Positions 9,901-18,444 are shown, counted from the stretch's first letter. The stretch: 64,000 nt of DNA from Bowmanella pacifica (GCF_014645355.1 NZ_BMLS01000006.1:62001-126000); one strand, 5' to 3'. The notes: generated by a model from the sequence alone, not told the origin. Numbers and translations: made by a program.

Positions 9901-10033
9901 ATTGCTGTTTTCCACCCTGACCAGCCTGTTTTTATTGCCCCTAACCTACCTGGGTCTACTCAAACTGCGCCGTGCCACCACCAATATGCTGGCCGACAGC
10001 AAGCGTTTGGTCAGCCGATTCACACCAAACTAA
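6968..10033 (+). CDS. RND efflux transporter permease, second of a tandem pair (MdtC type)
   Basis: A 1021-residue RND pump of normal length: TM1 after FAIRKPVTVCMLFF, conserved PYPNATPAEVEKMITKPVEE, the TM4 motif GMLVDNAVVVTESI with its proton-relay Asp, and GIVVNNGIVLVDRINQL in the second half. The ATG at 6968 overlaps the end of the first permease in another frame (GGAG just upstream). Two different permeases behind one adaptor recall MdtABC, where MdtB and MdtC form a mixed trimer; whether these two mix is inferred. A strong terminator follows. Confidence 0.93.
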   Translation: MNKLENIGVYLTDFAIRKPVTVCMLFFSMLMLGLLASRMLPLEKFPGIDIPQIMVVVPYPNATPAEVEKMITKPVEEALATMADVKRLSSTSNENSAEVSLEFNWGENLSAKGIEAREKIDAIRHLLPSDVERVMVYQFNTADLPIFQLRVSSERDLSNAYDLLDRNLKMPIERVAGVSKVELYGVMKKQIAIRLDAQRIAALHINLQALNKALRDANFSMTAGHFFALEQKITVNPQGEFRSKEEIEDLIIQPGIRLKDIADINYETPQRTEGRHLDRTYAVGLNIYRESGSNLVDVSKAVLKVVDEANENPAFKGINLFIMQDEAQSVTKSLSDLLSAGMLGALLSVIVLYAFLRQWAPTLIVVLSVPFAICITLGCMLFMGYSLNILSMMGLMLAIGMLVDNAVVVTESISHERETQADAIQATKAGVGKVSLAVIAGTATTAIVFLPNIVGEKQEVTVFLEHVAIAICISLFASLLIAQTLIPLLASRLKQHKVKVRTGQGKLANWYQRVLTWTLNHQGKTTLIAIAILLSTAIPMGVVTNDGDNDNPNNRLWLNYNIEGNFNLEEVEKEVERMEAYLYANQARFHIKQVYSYYNPGHAVSGLTLHDDLPLSQAELKELIKKDMPSFVRSKPSFRWNESKGGVRLTLLGQSSETLMSIADQITPVLASIEGLADVRADINGQKKELQIRVDRQKAFRFGLSADTVANTVAMALRGSNLRTFRHAQSGEMDIRLLFDQSLQHSLDELKRLTIKREGQQNITLDMVADIEILPRLSQIRRYYRQTALGIGANLEEGTSLEQARHRIEDVMAHISLPSGYTWTLDGSFRNQDESEAVMQINMLLAICMIYIVMAALFESLLLPTAVITSLLFSFTGVFWAFLLTGTNMSVIGMIGMLILMGIVVNNGIVLVDRINQLIGEGQTVIEAIIAGSLSRVRPILMTVSTTVLGLVPLALGGTQIGGDGPPYAPMAIAIIGGLLFSTLTSLFLLPLTYLGLLKLRRATTNMLADSKRLVSRFTPN

Positions 10034-10035
10034 TA

Positions 10036-10069
10036 AAAAGCCGCCCCATCCTCTCGGGGCGGCTTTTTT
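10036..10069 (+). terminator. Rho-independent terminator of the RND operon
   Basis: Perfect 8-bp GC stem GCCGCCCC / GGGGCGGC (10040-10047 with 10056-10063), 8-base loop, preceded by an A-run and followed by six T. Begins just after the second permease stop. Confidence 0.92.
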
Positions 10070-10229
10070 CCTAAGCACGCCCGCAGGAAAATGCCGCCAT
10101 ACGACGTCGCCAGGTAGCGTACTCCCAGTGGTTAATACAGTTTTGCAATGAACCATTCCTGTTAATTACAAGACCTTGGCGCCATTGGCGCGTACAATAG
10201 CCGCCACCATTGAAAATCACGGTTTTTCC

Positions 10230-11021
10230 ATGCGTCATCAAATATGGCAACAATTGCGGCTGGAAGCAGAAGATCTGATCCGCAGCGAACCTTTACTGGC
10301 CAGTCACGTTTATTCCTGCATTCTCAATCACAGCTGTTTGGGGAGTGCCTTGAGTTTTATCGTCGCCAATAAACTGACCGACGGTGTTGTATCAGCCTTT
10401 ACCTTCCGTGAGCTGTTCGACCAGGCTTTTGTTAATTGCGACAATATGCTGACTCATGTCAGTTGCGACATTAAAGCGGTAATTGACCGTGACCCTGCAA
10501 TCGACAAGTACCTGACCGTATTGCTTAATCTGAAGGGCTTCCAGGCCATTCAGGTACACCGCCTTGCCCATTGTCTGTGGCAGCAAAAGCGCAGAGATTT
10601 GGCGCGTTTCATCCAAAGCCGTAATTCCGAGGTGTTCGGTATCGATATCCACCCAGCCTGCAAAATTGGTAAGGGGGTTATGTTTGACCATGCGACCGGT
10701 ATCGTGATTGGGGAAACCGCGGTCATTGAAGACAATGTATCCATTCTGCAAGGGGTAACCTTAGGCGGCACCGGCAATGAATGTGGTGACCGTCATCCTA
10801 AGATCCGCGAAGGCGTGATGATAGGTGCCGGGGCTAAAGTGCTGGGTAATATTGAGGTAGGTAACGGGGCTAAAATTGGTGCAGGCTCAGTAGTACTGCA
10901 TGCCGTCCCCGCGCACACTACTGTGGTTGGTGTACCCGCCAAGATAGTGGGTAGAACCAATTGCCCCTGCCCGGCGGAAAGTATGGACCAGAGTTTTGCT
11001 GAAGCGCAAAGCGAAGCCTGA
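10230..11021 (+). CDS. cysE: Serine O-acetyltransferase (CysE)
   Basis: A 263-residue protein close to E. coli CysE (273 aa) throughout: the N-terminal helical domain with SEPLLASHVYSCILNH and LGSALSFIVANKL, then IDIHPACKIGKGVMFDHATG, the left-handed beta-helix hexapeptides (VIGETAVIEDNVSILQ), VTLGGTG and DRHPKIREGVMIGAGAK. It makes O-acetylserine from serine and acetyl-CoA, the committed step of cysteine synthesis, and is normally inhibited by cysteine. ATG at 10230 gives the family start (MRHQIWQQLRLEAE); an upstream TTG at 10176 has no support. It follows the RND terminator and is probably transcribed alone. Confidence 0.93.
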   Translation: MRHQIWQQLRLEAEDLIRSEPLLASHVYSCILNHSCLGSALSFIVANKLTDGVVSAFTFRELFDQAFVNCDNMLTHVSCDIKAVIDRDPAIDKYLTVLLNLKGFQAIQVHRLAHCLWQQKRRDLARFIQSRNSEVFGIDIHPACKIGKGVMFDHATGIVIGETAVIEDNVSILQGVTLGGTGNECGDRHPKIREGVMIGAGAKVLGNIEVGNGAKIGAGSVVLHAVPAHTTVVGVPAKIVGRTNCPCPAESMDQSFAEAQSEA

Positions 11022-11127
11022 CTGTATTCTCGTCTGATAGAGACCGAGTTTAGTCGTAGCGCATATGCCTGGCATAGATAAAATCGGTCATACTCAACCT
11101 CTGTCATAACAAGTAAGAGCGTTTTCT

Positions 11128-11431
11128 ATGGCGTGGGTATATCTGATTCTGGCCGGCTTATTTGAAATAGGCTGGCCGGTCGGCCTGAAGCTCGCTCAAC
11201 AGGAAGGCACCCGCATACTGGGGATCTCTTATGGGCATTAGTGGCGCCTTATTGTGGCTGGCACAAAAGCAAATCCCTATGGGCACATCTTATGCGGTGT
11301 GGACAGGCATTGGCGCGGCCGGTACATTTTTGGTCGGTATCCTGTTTTATGGTGATGCCACCAGTCTGGCCCGGTACTTTGGTGTGCTGTTAATCATATC
11401 AGGGGTTATCGTTCTGAAACTTGCACATTAA
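11128..11431 (+). pseudogene. SugE/Gdx-like SMR-family exporter, frameshifted
   Basis: An ATG at 11128 starts a reading typical of the small multidrug resistance family (MAWVYLILAGLFEIGWPVGLK, with the membrane-embedded Glu13) but stops at TAG 11239-11241. From 11231 a second frame continues the same protein (ISGALLWLAQKQ, SYAVWTGIGAAG) to the end. The frames differ by one base, and against the 105-residue SugE pattern about 11 bases seem missing at the junction. Intact members of this subgroup export guanidinium or quaternary cations using four helices. The break falls at the end of helix 1 or the start of helix 2, so no functional product is expected unless the reading is a sequencing error. 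Confidence 0.8.
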
Positions 11432-11542
11432 CCTTCGGTCACAGAAGATGACAGTTGACGAAGTGCGATAAAACCAAAAGCGTTGTTTGCCATTTCAGTG
11501 GATACTCTTATTTAGCATTACAAACATTTCCAGGAGGAATTT

Positions 11543-12100
11543 ATGGCTAAGATATTGATGATCACCGGTGACTTTGTTGAAGACTATGAAAATATGGTGC
11601 CCTTTCAGGCACTATTGGCCATGGGCCATCAGGTAGATGCGGTCTGTCCGGGCAAGGGAAAGAATGACAGTATCGCCACCTGTATTCATGACTTTGAGGG
11701 ACATCAAACCTATACCGAAAAACGCGGCCACAACTTCACCTTGAATGCCGAATTTGACCAGGTTGCGGCTTCTGAATACGATGCCCTTTATCTACCCGGT
11801 GGACGTGCGCCAGAGTATCTTCGCCTGGATAATAAAGTACTGGCTATCATCAAAGCATTTGCGGCCAGCAACAAGCCGATAGCGGCCGTTTGTCACGGTG
11901 CGCAGTTACTTACCGCCGCCAATGTTATTGAAGGTAAGAAAATTTCCGCCTATCCCGCCTGCGCACCGGAAGTAAGACAAGCCGGCGGCGAGTATGTGGA
12001 CTTGCAAATGGATGAGGCCATCACAGACGGTAAGTTTGTTACCGCCCCGGCCTGGCCTGCTCACCCTGCTCTGCTAAGGCAATTGGTTGCCCTGCTTTAA
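11543..12100 (+). CDS. DJ-1/PfpI family class I glutamine amidotransferase-like protein
   Basis: A 185-residue single-domain protein of the DJ-1/PfpI superfamily. The nucleophile elbow AAVCHGAQLL places Cys117 followed by His118, and Glu13 (FVEDYE) is in the position that normally contacts the Cys. LYLPGGRAP and the C-terminal VTAPAWPAHPALL are also typical. Relatives include general stress proteins, glyoxalase III-like enzymes and PfpI proteases, and sequence alone does not separate these. A strong AGGAGG site precedes the ATG and a terminator follows, so it is a single-gene unit. Confidence 0.88.
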   Translation: MAKILMITGDFVEDYENMVPFQALLAMGHQVDAVCPGKGKNDSIATCIHDFEGHQTYTEKRGHNFTLNAEFDQVAASEYDALYLPGGRAPEYLRLDNKVLAIIKAFAASNKPIAAVCHGAQLLTAANVIEGKKISAYPACAPEVRQAGGEYVDLQMDEAITDGKFVTAPAWPAHPALLRQLVALL

Positions 12101-12107
12101 CCTAACC

Positions 12108-12135
12108 AGACCGGCGCAAAAGCCGGTCTTTTTTT
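12108..12135 (+). terminator. Rho-independent terminator after the DJ-1/PfpI gene
   Basis: Perfect 8-bp stem AGACCGGC / GCCGGTCT (12108-12115 with 12122-12129), 6-base loop, then a run of T to 12135. Confidence 0.92.
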
Positions 12136-12288
12136 AGCGCAAATAGCACAGCGTTTTGCTTATCGCCCACACCTAATTCCCCTTCATACGCGCACTCTGG
12201 TCATTATCCACTATGCTTTAGCCATGCTAGGGACTCGCTGCCAGTCAGGCTGTTTAACGGAGCGTTCAGAAATACCCGGGGACCCCGC

Positions 12289-13518
12289 ATGCGTACTGAC
12301 ATCACCTTTGATTACCTAGGCACCTCCATTAACGCGCTGATGGAACTGCCGGGCGGGGACACAAAGGGTTACGCGTTACTCGTTCATTGCTTTAGTTGTG
12401 ATCAACAAAGTACGGCCGCATCAACTATCAGCCTGGCTTTAAACGCCCAGGGCATAGGTGTGATGCGTGTGGATTTGACCGGCCTTGGCAACCAAGACGG
12501 CGACCCGGCTAATCCAAATTTTGCGGCAAGCATCGATACGCTGCTCGCTGCCGTGGACTTCCTGCGTTGTCACTATCAAGCGCCTTTTCTGCTGATTGGC
12601 CATAGCTTAGGAGGGGCCGCAGTGTTAGCCATGGCAGGCAAGGTCAGCCAAGCCACGGCCATTGTCACCCTTGGCGCACCTCATAGCGCCGCCCCTGTGG
12701 CCCGGCATTTTGTTGACTCCCTGCTGCAGATGCACAAACAAGCACAAGTAAACATGCACCTGCATAACCAGTCGTTCAAAATAAAGAAACCGTTTTTAGA
12801 TGAAATTAACCGTTATCAGGGCGCGTACTTAAGCGAATTAACTAAAGCGTTATTGATCATACATGCTCCCCTGGATGACCAAGTCCCCATCAGTGAAGCG
12901 GAAAAAATTTTTCATGATGCCCGTCACCCAAAAAGCTTAATCGCCTTGCCTCATGCCGATCATCTGCTGACACGCACAGAAGATGCCCGATATGTGGGAG
13001 AGACGATTGCCAGTTGGGCTAGCGGCTATCTCCGCACCCCGGAAAAAGGCTCGACTGAAGGGCTGGTCAGGGTAGAAGAGCAGAATCATAAAATGACCTT
13101 AGCCATTACCAGCGACAACCACCACTGGTTAGCCGATGAGCCTTTATCAGCAGGCGGCGATGATCAAGGGCCAGACCCATACGCTCATCTTCTGGCCGCG
13201 CTCGGTGCTTGCACAGTAATGACATTGCGTATGTATGCCAACCGCAAGCAGTGGCCTTTAGACAACGTCTGGGTGGAACTTCGTCATAAACCACTCACAC
13301 AAAGTGCGCAACAACAGCAGCAAGCGACACAGACAATTCAGCGAACCATCTACGTGCAAGGAGCCCTTGATACAGCGCAGCAGAAACGGCTGGTAGAGAT
13401 TGCCAATCGCTGCCCTGTTTATCGCACGCTGATGAACCCATTGCAGATTCATACTGATATTTGTGCAGAGAGCGCTTGGCAACGTGCGTCAAAAGACAGT
13501 AAAAATCCACCTGCATAG
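12289..13518 (+). CDS. Bifunctional alpha/beta hydrolase-OsmC fusion protein
   Basis: A 409-residue two-domain protein. Residues 1-250 are an alpha/beta hydrolase with the nucleophile elbow IGHSLGG (Ser106), an Asp loop (APLDDQVP) and a His loop (LPHADHLLT). From about residue 260 there is an OsmC/Ohr fold with its two redox cysteines, Cys308 in LGACTVMTL and Cys375 in NRCPVYRTL. OsmC proteins reduce organic hydroperoxides with thiols; the hydrolase may act on ester peroxides or simply be linked. This fusion is known in other proteobacteria. The final codons (KNPPA, stop) lie inside the hairpin that I take as the end of the neighbouring IS200 element, so the original C-terminus may have been slightly changed. 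Confidence 0.88.
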   Translation: MRTDITFDYLGTSINALMELPGGDTKGYALLVHCFSCDQQSTAASTISLALNAQGIGVMRVDLTGLGNQDGDPANPNFAASIDTLLAAVDFLRCHYQAPFLLIGHSLGGAAVLAMAGKVSQATAIVTLGAPHSAAPVARHFVDSLLQMHKQAQVNMHLHNQSFKIKKPFLDEINRYQGAYLSELTKALLIIHAPLDDQVPISEAEKIFHDARHPKSLIALPHADHLLTRTEDARYVGETIASWASGYLRTPEKGSTEGLVRVEEQNHKMTLAITSDNHHWLADEPLSAGGDDQGPDPYAHLLAALGACTVMTLRMYANRKQWPLDNVWVELRHKPLTQSAQQQQQATQTIQRTIYVQGALDTAQQKRLVEIANRCPVYRTLMNPLQIHTDICAESAWQRASKDSKNPPA

Positions 13519-13533
13519 CAGGTGGCTTTGCTT

Positions 13534-13560
13534 AAGGGCACCCTAGAAGGGTGCCTTTCT
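13534..13560. terminator. Hairpin inside the IS downstream of tnpA and the OsmC fusion
   Basis: Stem GGCACCCT / AGGGTGCC (13537-13544 with 13548-13555), 3-base loop, extended by AAG/TTT and followed by TTTCT on the plus strand. It could end plus-strand transcription of the hydrolase-OsmC gene; lying inside the IS it may also shield tnpA from outside transcription, as described for IS200. Confidence 0.6.
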
Positions 13561-13562
13561 GT

Positions 13563-14005
13563 TCAAGAGAGCTCTAAGCGCTGTTGACGTTCTTCTTCCT
13601 CTTTGGCTTGTTTATCCTGATACTTCACATAACGGCGAATGATGTCTTCGTTAGCACCTACCGAATCGACAAAGTATCCTCTTTGCCAAAAATGGTTTCC
13701 CCACAACTTCTTCTTCCGCAGATAAGGGAATTTGTTGAACAATCTGATGGCTGTTCGGCCTTTCAATGTCCCCATCAACTCTGACACGCTTAAACTCGGC
13801 GGCGTTCTCACCACCAGTGGACATGGTCAATCTGAACATTCAGTTCAACCACTACACACTTCTTCATGCTGCAAAAAATATAGATACTTCGGTAAAGCTC
13901 TTTGCCCACCTGACCTTTCAAAATCTTGTATCTATACTTCGGTGTCCACACGATGTGATACTGACAACGATAGAATACGTGTGAGGCGGATTCATATCGG
14001 CTCAT
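13563..14005 (-). pseudogene. tnpA: IS200-family transposase TnpA, frameshifted
   Basis: Two frames together give a full TnpA of about 147 residues. The first starts at 14005 (AGGAG 8 bases upstream) with MSRYESASHVFYRCQYHIVW and reaches the HUH metal motif DHVH, then stops. The second resumes at once with VVRTPPSLSVSELMGTLKG and ends with the catalytic-tyrosine helix IIRRYVKYQDK. Losing one base just before CTGGTGGTG (near 13812) explains the break: restoring it gives DHVHLVVRTPP. Both active-site parts survive but are in separate frames, so the copy should be inactive unless the base loss is a sequencing error. Confidence 0.85.
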
Positions 14006-14123
14006 GCTATTTACTCCTTTATTTGCTGGTAACAAACAAAAGTCAGTATCTAGCATGGGCGCTTTACGGGCATAGCCCCGACTGGACGATCACCACCTCC
14101 ATAGGAGGTGGTTTAAGACTGAC

Positions 14124-14149
14124 AAGAAAAAGGCGGCTAATGCCGCCTT
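14124..14149 (-). terminator. Rho-independent terminator of the iorAB operon
   Basis: Minus-strand stem AAGGCGGC / GCCGCCTT with an ATTA loop (14130-14149), followed by TTTTTC. Begins 3 bases after the iorB-like stop codon. Confidence 0.88.
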
Positions 14150-14151
14150 AG

Positions 14152-16392
14152 TTATACCTGCATATGTTTGCTGATGGGTAAATCGCGGATACGTTTACCA
14201 CTGGCACGGAAGATAGCGTTACATAAGCTGGCCGCAACCGGTGGGACGCCAGGCTCACCCACTCCTCCTGGCGGCTGGCTGGACTCAACAATATAACTAT
14301 GAATTAACGGCGACTGATTGATACGCAGTATGGGGTAATCGTGGAAGTTGGATTGCACTACAGCTCCCCCTTTCACACTGATGTCGCCCATCATGGCCAG
14401 TGACAACCCGAAAATCATCGCCCCTTCCATTTGCGATTTGACCCTGTCCGGGTTCACCACAGTACCGGCGTCAATGGCGCTGTGCATCTCCAGCACTTGC
14501 ACTTTGCCTCCTTCAACCCTGACTTTGGTGGCCACCGCTACATAGCTGACAAAGCTACGATGCACACTAATGCCCCAGGCTTCGTTTTTAGCCGTGGGCT
14601 TTTCCACACCGGCTTTATCCGCCACCAGATTTAACACCCCTTTTAAACGCGCAATATCAATGGGAAAGACCGCTTTGGATTCGCCATAATTACCGTATTT
14701 AAAGCCCTCAGGCTCAGGGTCCACCAATCGATCATCGCCCAGTAATTCCAGCCATAAATCCCGTGGACGGCGCTCCAGTTTATCCGCCAGCTCGTCCACA
14801 AAAGAGCCAATGGCAAAAGCATGCTGAATATTGCTTACCGAGCGAACCCAGCCGATGCGCAGATGGGCCTCGGCCTTTTGGGTTTCGCATGACAGGTTAT
14901 CCAGCACAAAGGGCAGATCGCCAAAGCCTAAGTCCAGCTCAGAGCCTGAGGGTTCATCCGTAGTGCCATTAAAGGTCCAGCTGATACTGGGAAATGCAGT
15001 GCGCTGTATCCAGCTTACCACCCTACCCGAGTCATCTACACCTGCCTGGAAATGCATGGCGGCCGCGGCATGGTAATAGCCATGCTGAATTTCATCCTCG
15101 CGGCTCCAGCTGACTTTCACCGGCTTACCGGTGTGTTTGGCCAGTATCGCCGCCTCTACCGAAAAATCCGGTTTGGATTTGCGGCCAAAGCCGCCGCCCA
15201 GCAAAGTGACATTAACTTTTACCTTGTCAGGCTCAATACCCAATGCCTCGGCGACATTACGCTGGGTGCTTTGCGGGGTCTGGGTACAGGCCCATATTTC
15301 ACAACTGCCGTCGTTAAACACCGCGGTAGCCGCAGGTGGTTCCATGGGGGCATGAATCAGATAAGGCACGCTGTAGAGCGCTTCGAAAGTATCCACCGCG
15401 TTCATCATACCGGCGTACGCATCGCCAACACTACGAATCACCTTGCCCTGTTGCTTCACCCTGCCTTTGAGTACATCCAGATAAGCCTCTGAATCATGAC
15501 CAGCATGGGGGCTGTCGGTCCATTCAATGCTAAGCGCCTTACGCCCCTGCATCGCCGCCCAGCTGTTGGTGGCCAGCACAGCCACACCTGGCAAAGGTTT
15601 AAATAATACAGGCTCGCTTTGCTTTGGCATCACAAAGGTATCCAGCACGCCGCTGACCTTTAGCGCCGCACTGTTGTCCACGGCTTTGACATTGGCCCCC
15701 ACCACCGGCGTGCGCTCAATACTGGCGTACAACATGCCGGGCAACTGTACATCCTGACCGTAAACCGTGCTGCCGTTCAATATGGCGGGCATATCCACAA
15801 TAGGCACATTTTTGCCGATATAGGTAAACTCACTGGCGGGTTTTAGCTTTAAGGTTTCTTTTGCCGGTGGTGTTAGTGTCGACGCGGACTCAGCAAGCTC
15901 TCCAAAACGCAAACTGCGGCCGGTTTTAGCATGCACAACCTGATGATCTTTAGCCTGCACTTCCTCTAATGGTACTTGCCATTGGTTGGCTGCCGCCTGT
16001 TCCAGCATGGTTCTGGCGGAGGCCCCCATTTCACGCATAATCTGATAAAAACGTCTGACCGAGCGCGAGCCGTCGGTGTTCTGGCTACCGTATTCAGCAT
16101 TGGCCAGTCCCTGCACGACCCGGACTTTGTGCCAGTCAGCCATCAATTCGTCGGCCACCACTTGTGGCAGACCGGTGCGAATACCCTGACCCATTTCGCT
16201 GCGATGGCAGATAATATGCACCAGATCATCGCTACCAATACTGACAAACAGGTTCAGCTCACTGAGGGCATCGCCATCTTGTGCCCAGACAGGTTTAAAG
16301 CCTGGTAACAAGCCCCCAAGAACCAATCCGCCGGCACTGATCCCGCTTAGTTTAAGAAATTGCCGGCGGCTGACATTGGTTATCTCACTCAT
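14152..16392 (-). CDS. iorB: Molybdenum hydroxylase large subunit, isoquinoline 1-oxidoreductase beta (IorB) type
   Basis: A 746-residue molybdopterin-binding subunit of the xanthine dehydrogenase/aldehyde oxidase family. A twin-arginine signal ([10 protein letters not shown] then a hydrophobic run) indicates Tat export to the periplasm, as usual for IorB-type enzymes. Family motifs include the MPT-binding [24 protein letters not shown] and the C-terminal [13 protein letters not shown] with the active-site Glu. It pairs with the [2Fe-2S] subunit encoded just upstream (ATGA overlap) and oxidises aldehydes or N-heterocycles; the substrate is not visible. No cytochrome subunit is adjacent, so the electron acceptor is unknown. 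Confidence 0.9.
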   Translation of the reverse strand: MSEITNVSRRQFLKLSGISAGGLVLGGLLPGFKPVWAQDGDALSELNLFVSIGSDDLVHIICHRSEMGQGIRTGLPQVVADELMADWHKVRVVQGLANAEYGSQNTDGSRSVRRFYQIMREMGASARTMLEQAAANQWQVPLEEVQAKDHQVVHAKTGRSLRFGELAESASTLTPPAKETLKLKPASEFTYIGKNVPIVDMPAILNGSTVYGQDVQLPGMLYASIERTPVVGANVKAVDNSAALKVSGVLDTFVMPKQSEPVLFKPLPGVAVLATNSWAAMQGRKALSIEWTDSPHAGHDSEAYLDVLKGRVKQQGKVIRSVGDAYAGMMNAVDTFEALYSVPYLIHAPMEPPAATAVFNDGSCEIWACTQTPQSTQRNVAEALGIEPDKVKVNVTLLGGGFGRKSKPDFSVEAAILAKHTGKPVKVSWSREDEIQHGYYHAAAAMHFQAGVDDSGRVVSWIQRTAFPSISWTFNGTTDEPSGSELDLGFGDLPFVLDNLSCETQKAEAHLRIGWVRSVSNIQHAFAIGSFVDELADKLERRPRDLWLELLGDDRLVDPEPEGFKYGNYGESKAVFPIDIARLKGVLNLVADKAGVEKPTAKNEAWGISVHRSFVSYVAVATKVRVEGGKVQVLEMHSAIDAGTVVNPDRVKSQMEGAMIFGLSLAMMGDISVKGGAVVQSNFHDYPILRINQSPLIHSYIVESSQPPGGVGEPGVPPVAASLCNAIFRASGKRIRDLPISKHMQV

Positions 16393-16850
16393 GACTTGGC
16401 CCCCAGTTTCGCGGCCGTCTTAATGGCCGCCTTAATGCGCGGATAAGTGCCGCAGCGGCAGATATTGCCCTGCATTTGTTCATCAATGGTTTTGTCATCC
16501 GGATTAGGGTGCTTTGCCAACAGCGCAGCGGCACTCATCATCTGCCCGGATTGGCAATAGCCACATTGAGGCACATTGTGGCTTTGCCAGGCTTGTTGCA
16601 CCGGGTGCGATGCATCACTGGCCAGTCCTTCAATGGTGGTAACCTGCTTTCCTTCCACCATCGACATAGGTAAGGTACAAGCGCGTACAGCCTGTCCATC
16701 CAAATGCACAGTGCAAGCCCCGCACAGCGCCATGCCGCAACCGTACTTGGTACCGGTCATGCCCAGCATGTCGCGCAGCGCCCACAAAAGCGGCATATCC
16801 GCTTCAGCTTCCACCGACACCGGCTTACCATTTAGGGTGAATTTCATCAT
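16389..16850 (-). CDS. iorA: [2Fe-2S] subunit of molybdenum hydroxylase (IorA type)
   Basis: A 153-residue two-cluster ferredoxin-type subunit. The plant-type cluster loop is [12 protein letters not shown] and the second cluster uses CGYCQSGQM and [12 protein letters not shown], in the helical-bundle domain. It passes electrons from the molybdenum site of the large subunit. I chose ATG at 16850, which overlaps the TGA of the MobA-like gene (ATGA) and gives the usual [10 protein letters not shown] start; the upstream reading to 16877 only overlaps that gene. The large-subunit ATG overlaps this stop codon, so the pair is translationally coupled. Confidence 0.9.
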   Translation of the reverse strand: MMKFTLNGKPVSVEAEADMPLLWALRDMLGMTGTKYGCGMALCGACTVHLDGQAVRACTLPMSMVEGKQVTTIEGLASDASHPVQQAWQSHNVPQCGYCQSGQMMSAAALLAKHPNPDDKTIDEQMQGNICRCGTYPRIKAAIKTAAKLGAKS

Positions 16851-17437
16851 GGTCTTGTTCCCCTGGCTTGTTGCCATTGTTTTAATTCATCTTGGGTATC
16901 TATATCGTAACTTGCTTCTTGTAGCTCGAGGGTGACAAGCCTGTGTGGCTCGGCCAGCAACAAGGGTTTCGCCCCTCTGTCACCTTCCAGTTTTGCCAGC
17001 AGGCCGAAATCCTGTTGCGGAAAAATAGCCGGTACGCCCGGCCCGTCGCCATAAGCGGCGGCGATGCGTTTGTTTGGATGCAAACACGCCTGCGCAATCA
17101 ATGCATTTAGCTGCTCGGCCTGAATATCCGGCTGATCGCCCAATCCCACCAGTAAATGTGTCACCTCTGAATGCAACCATCCCACAGCACTGGACAGGCT
17201 GCTACCCATGCCCTGGCGCCAGTTAGGATTAACCACCATGTCAGTCCAATCGGGCAAGACAGGTTCAATCTTGTCGGCATTAGCCCCCAGCACCACCAAA
17301 CTCTGCATTTGTCCAAGTCTGGCGTAGGCATGCAAGCAATGCACTAGCATAGGCTGCCCGGCCAATCTGGCGAGCTGTTTTACCCCGCCGAAACGGCTGG
17401 CGCTGCCAGCGGCAAGAATCACAACAGCCAACTTCAT
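16847..17437 (-). CDS. MobA/MocA-like molybdenum cofactor nucleotidyltransferase
   Basis: A 196-residue NTP-transferase fold protein with the signature [15 protein letters not shown] near residues 8-22 and the metal-binding [10 protein letters not shown]. Relatives add CMP or GMP to molybdopterin; MocA-type proteins make the cytosine dinucleotide cofactor used by hydroxylases such as IorAB. The position between XdhC and the hydroxylase subunits, with ATGA overlaps on both sides, supports a dedicated cofactor-finishing role. Which nucleotide is used cannot be told. Confidence 0.88.
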   Translation of the reverse strand: MKLAVVILAAGSASRFGGVKQLARLAGQPMLVHCLHAYARLGQMQSLVVLGANADKIEPVLPDWTDMVVNPNWRQGMGSSLSSAVGWLHSEVTHLLVGLGDQPDIQAEQLNALIAQACLHPNKRIAAAYGDGPGVPAIFPQQDFGLLAKLEGDRGAKPLLLAEPHRLVTLELQEASYDIDTQDELKQWQQARGTRP

Positions 17438-18444
17438 GATCCCAGCTCACCACTGATGGAAAGGCCGTCTTTACCTTCTAATACCGCATGAATCTCGGCC
17501 AGTACAGCCAGTGCAATAGACTCGGGCAGCTCACCGCCAAGACGCAGACCAATAGGGCCGAAAAAAGGCGCCTGAATATCTGCCACTCGCACCCCAGCCA
17601 CGCTAAATACTCGTTCGGTGCGATGCTCAGGACCGAGCACACCAAGGTATTGCAGGGATAAGTTCTGACAAAGTTTCAATGCCTGAGCGTCTAACTCCAC
17701 ATTGTGAGCCATCAAAACCGCAGCATCGACTTGTTCAAGCCACGCCTGCCCGGCCAGGGTATGAATAGCATCGCGATAACAGTGCGCTGCTCTGAACCAT
17801 TCTGGCCTGGCGTTAGCCGGGCGCGGATCAATCACGCTCACCCGCCAGCCAAGCTCATTGGCCATCGCCACCAGAGGTTTAGCATCCAGGCCGCCACCAA
17901 AGACAGCCAAGTGCGGTGCGGGGCGCACCTTCTGCACAAACGCTGGCCCTTCAGGGCGGGTAAAGATGCCTGACAACAGGCGACCTTCCAACCAATCCGG
18001 TTTATGTTCAAGTACCTGATTTGCCGGCCGCACTTCATTCACAGACTGCATATACAGCACGCTTTGCTGCGCCTGTAATGCCTGATAAAGCCTATGCAAT
18101 TGTAAATAGTCATTTTGTTTATCAACAGGCTGTAGCAAAATCCTAACCATGCCGCCACACCCTATGCCCAGTTGCCAGGCCCAATCGTCTTCGTCACGTT
18201 GATCATACTGAATGATCCGCGCATAGCCGCTGTCCCAACAGCGTCTGGCCTGACGCATAATATCCGCCTCCAGGCAACCACCGCTTAGCAAGCCACGGTA
18301 TTGCCCCAGACTGTTTATCAGCATCATGGCCCCGGCTTTACGGTAACTGGAACCGGCAGTTTCAATAATAGTGGCCAGTATCCATTGCAATTGGTCTTTT
18401 TGTTCATCCCAAGCGGCAAGCATTCGGGTTAGCTGATTCGACAT
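17434..18444 (-). CDS. XdhC/CoxI family molybdenum-enzyme maturation protein
   Basis: A 336-residue protein with an N-terminal XdhC/CoxI domain (ATIIETAGSSYRKAGAMML, SGGCLEADI) and a C-terminal Rossmann-like domain (HLAVFGGGLDAKPLVAMA, then LMAHNVELDAQAL). XdhC binds molybdenum cofactor, helps add the terminal sulfido ligand and inserts it into the hydroxylase. It is the first gene of a four-gene minus-strand operon (xdhC, mobA-like, iorA, iorB). No clear promoter was identified in the 95-base gap upstream. Confidence 0.88.
   Translation of the reverse strand: MSNQLTRMLAAWDEQKDQLQWILATIIETAGSSYRKAGAMMLINSLGQYRGLLSGGCLEADIMRQARRCWDSGYARIIQYDQRDEDDWAWQLGIGCGGMVRILLQPVDKQNDYLQLHRLYQALQAQQSVLYMQSVNEVRPANQVLEHKPDWLEGRLLSGIFTRPEGPAFVQKVRPAPHLAVFGGGLDAKPLVAMANELGWRVSVIDPRPANARPEWFRAAHCYRDAIHTLAGQAWLEQVDAAVLMAHNVELDAQALKLCQNLSLQYLGVLGPEHRTERVFSVAGVRVADIQAPFFGPIGLRLGGELPESIALAVLAEIHAVLEGKDGLSISGELGS

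Larger units (their letters stand above)
13505..14115 (-). mobile_element. IS200-type insertion sequence (IS200/IS605 family)
   Basis: A roughly 610-bp element with one transposase gene on the minus strand, bounded by two similar hairpins: CCACCTGC-ATA-GCAGGTGG at 13507-13525 and ACCACCTCC-ATA-GGAGGTGGT at 14092-14112. IS200/IS605 elements carry subterminal hairpins recognised by the TnpA dimer in place of terminal inverted repeats, and transpose as single strands. The right-hand hairpin (14092-14112) lies upstream of tnpA and would be the left end. No accessory TnpB is present. The exact ends and target tetranucleotide are inferred, not resolved. Confidence 0.75.
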
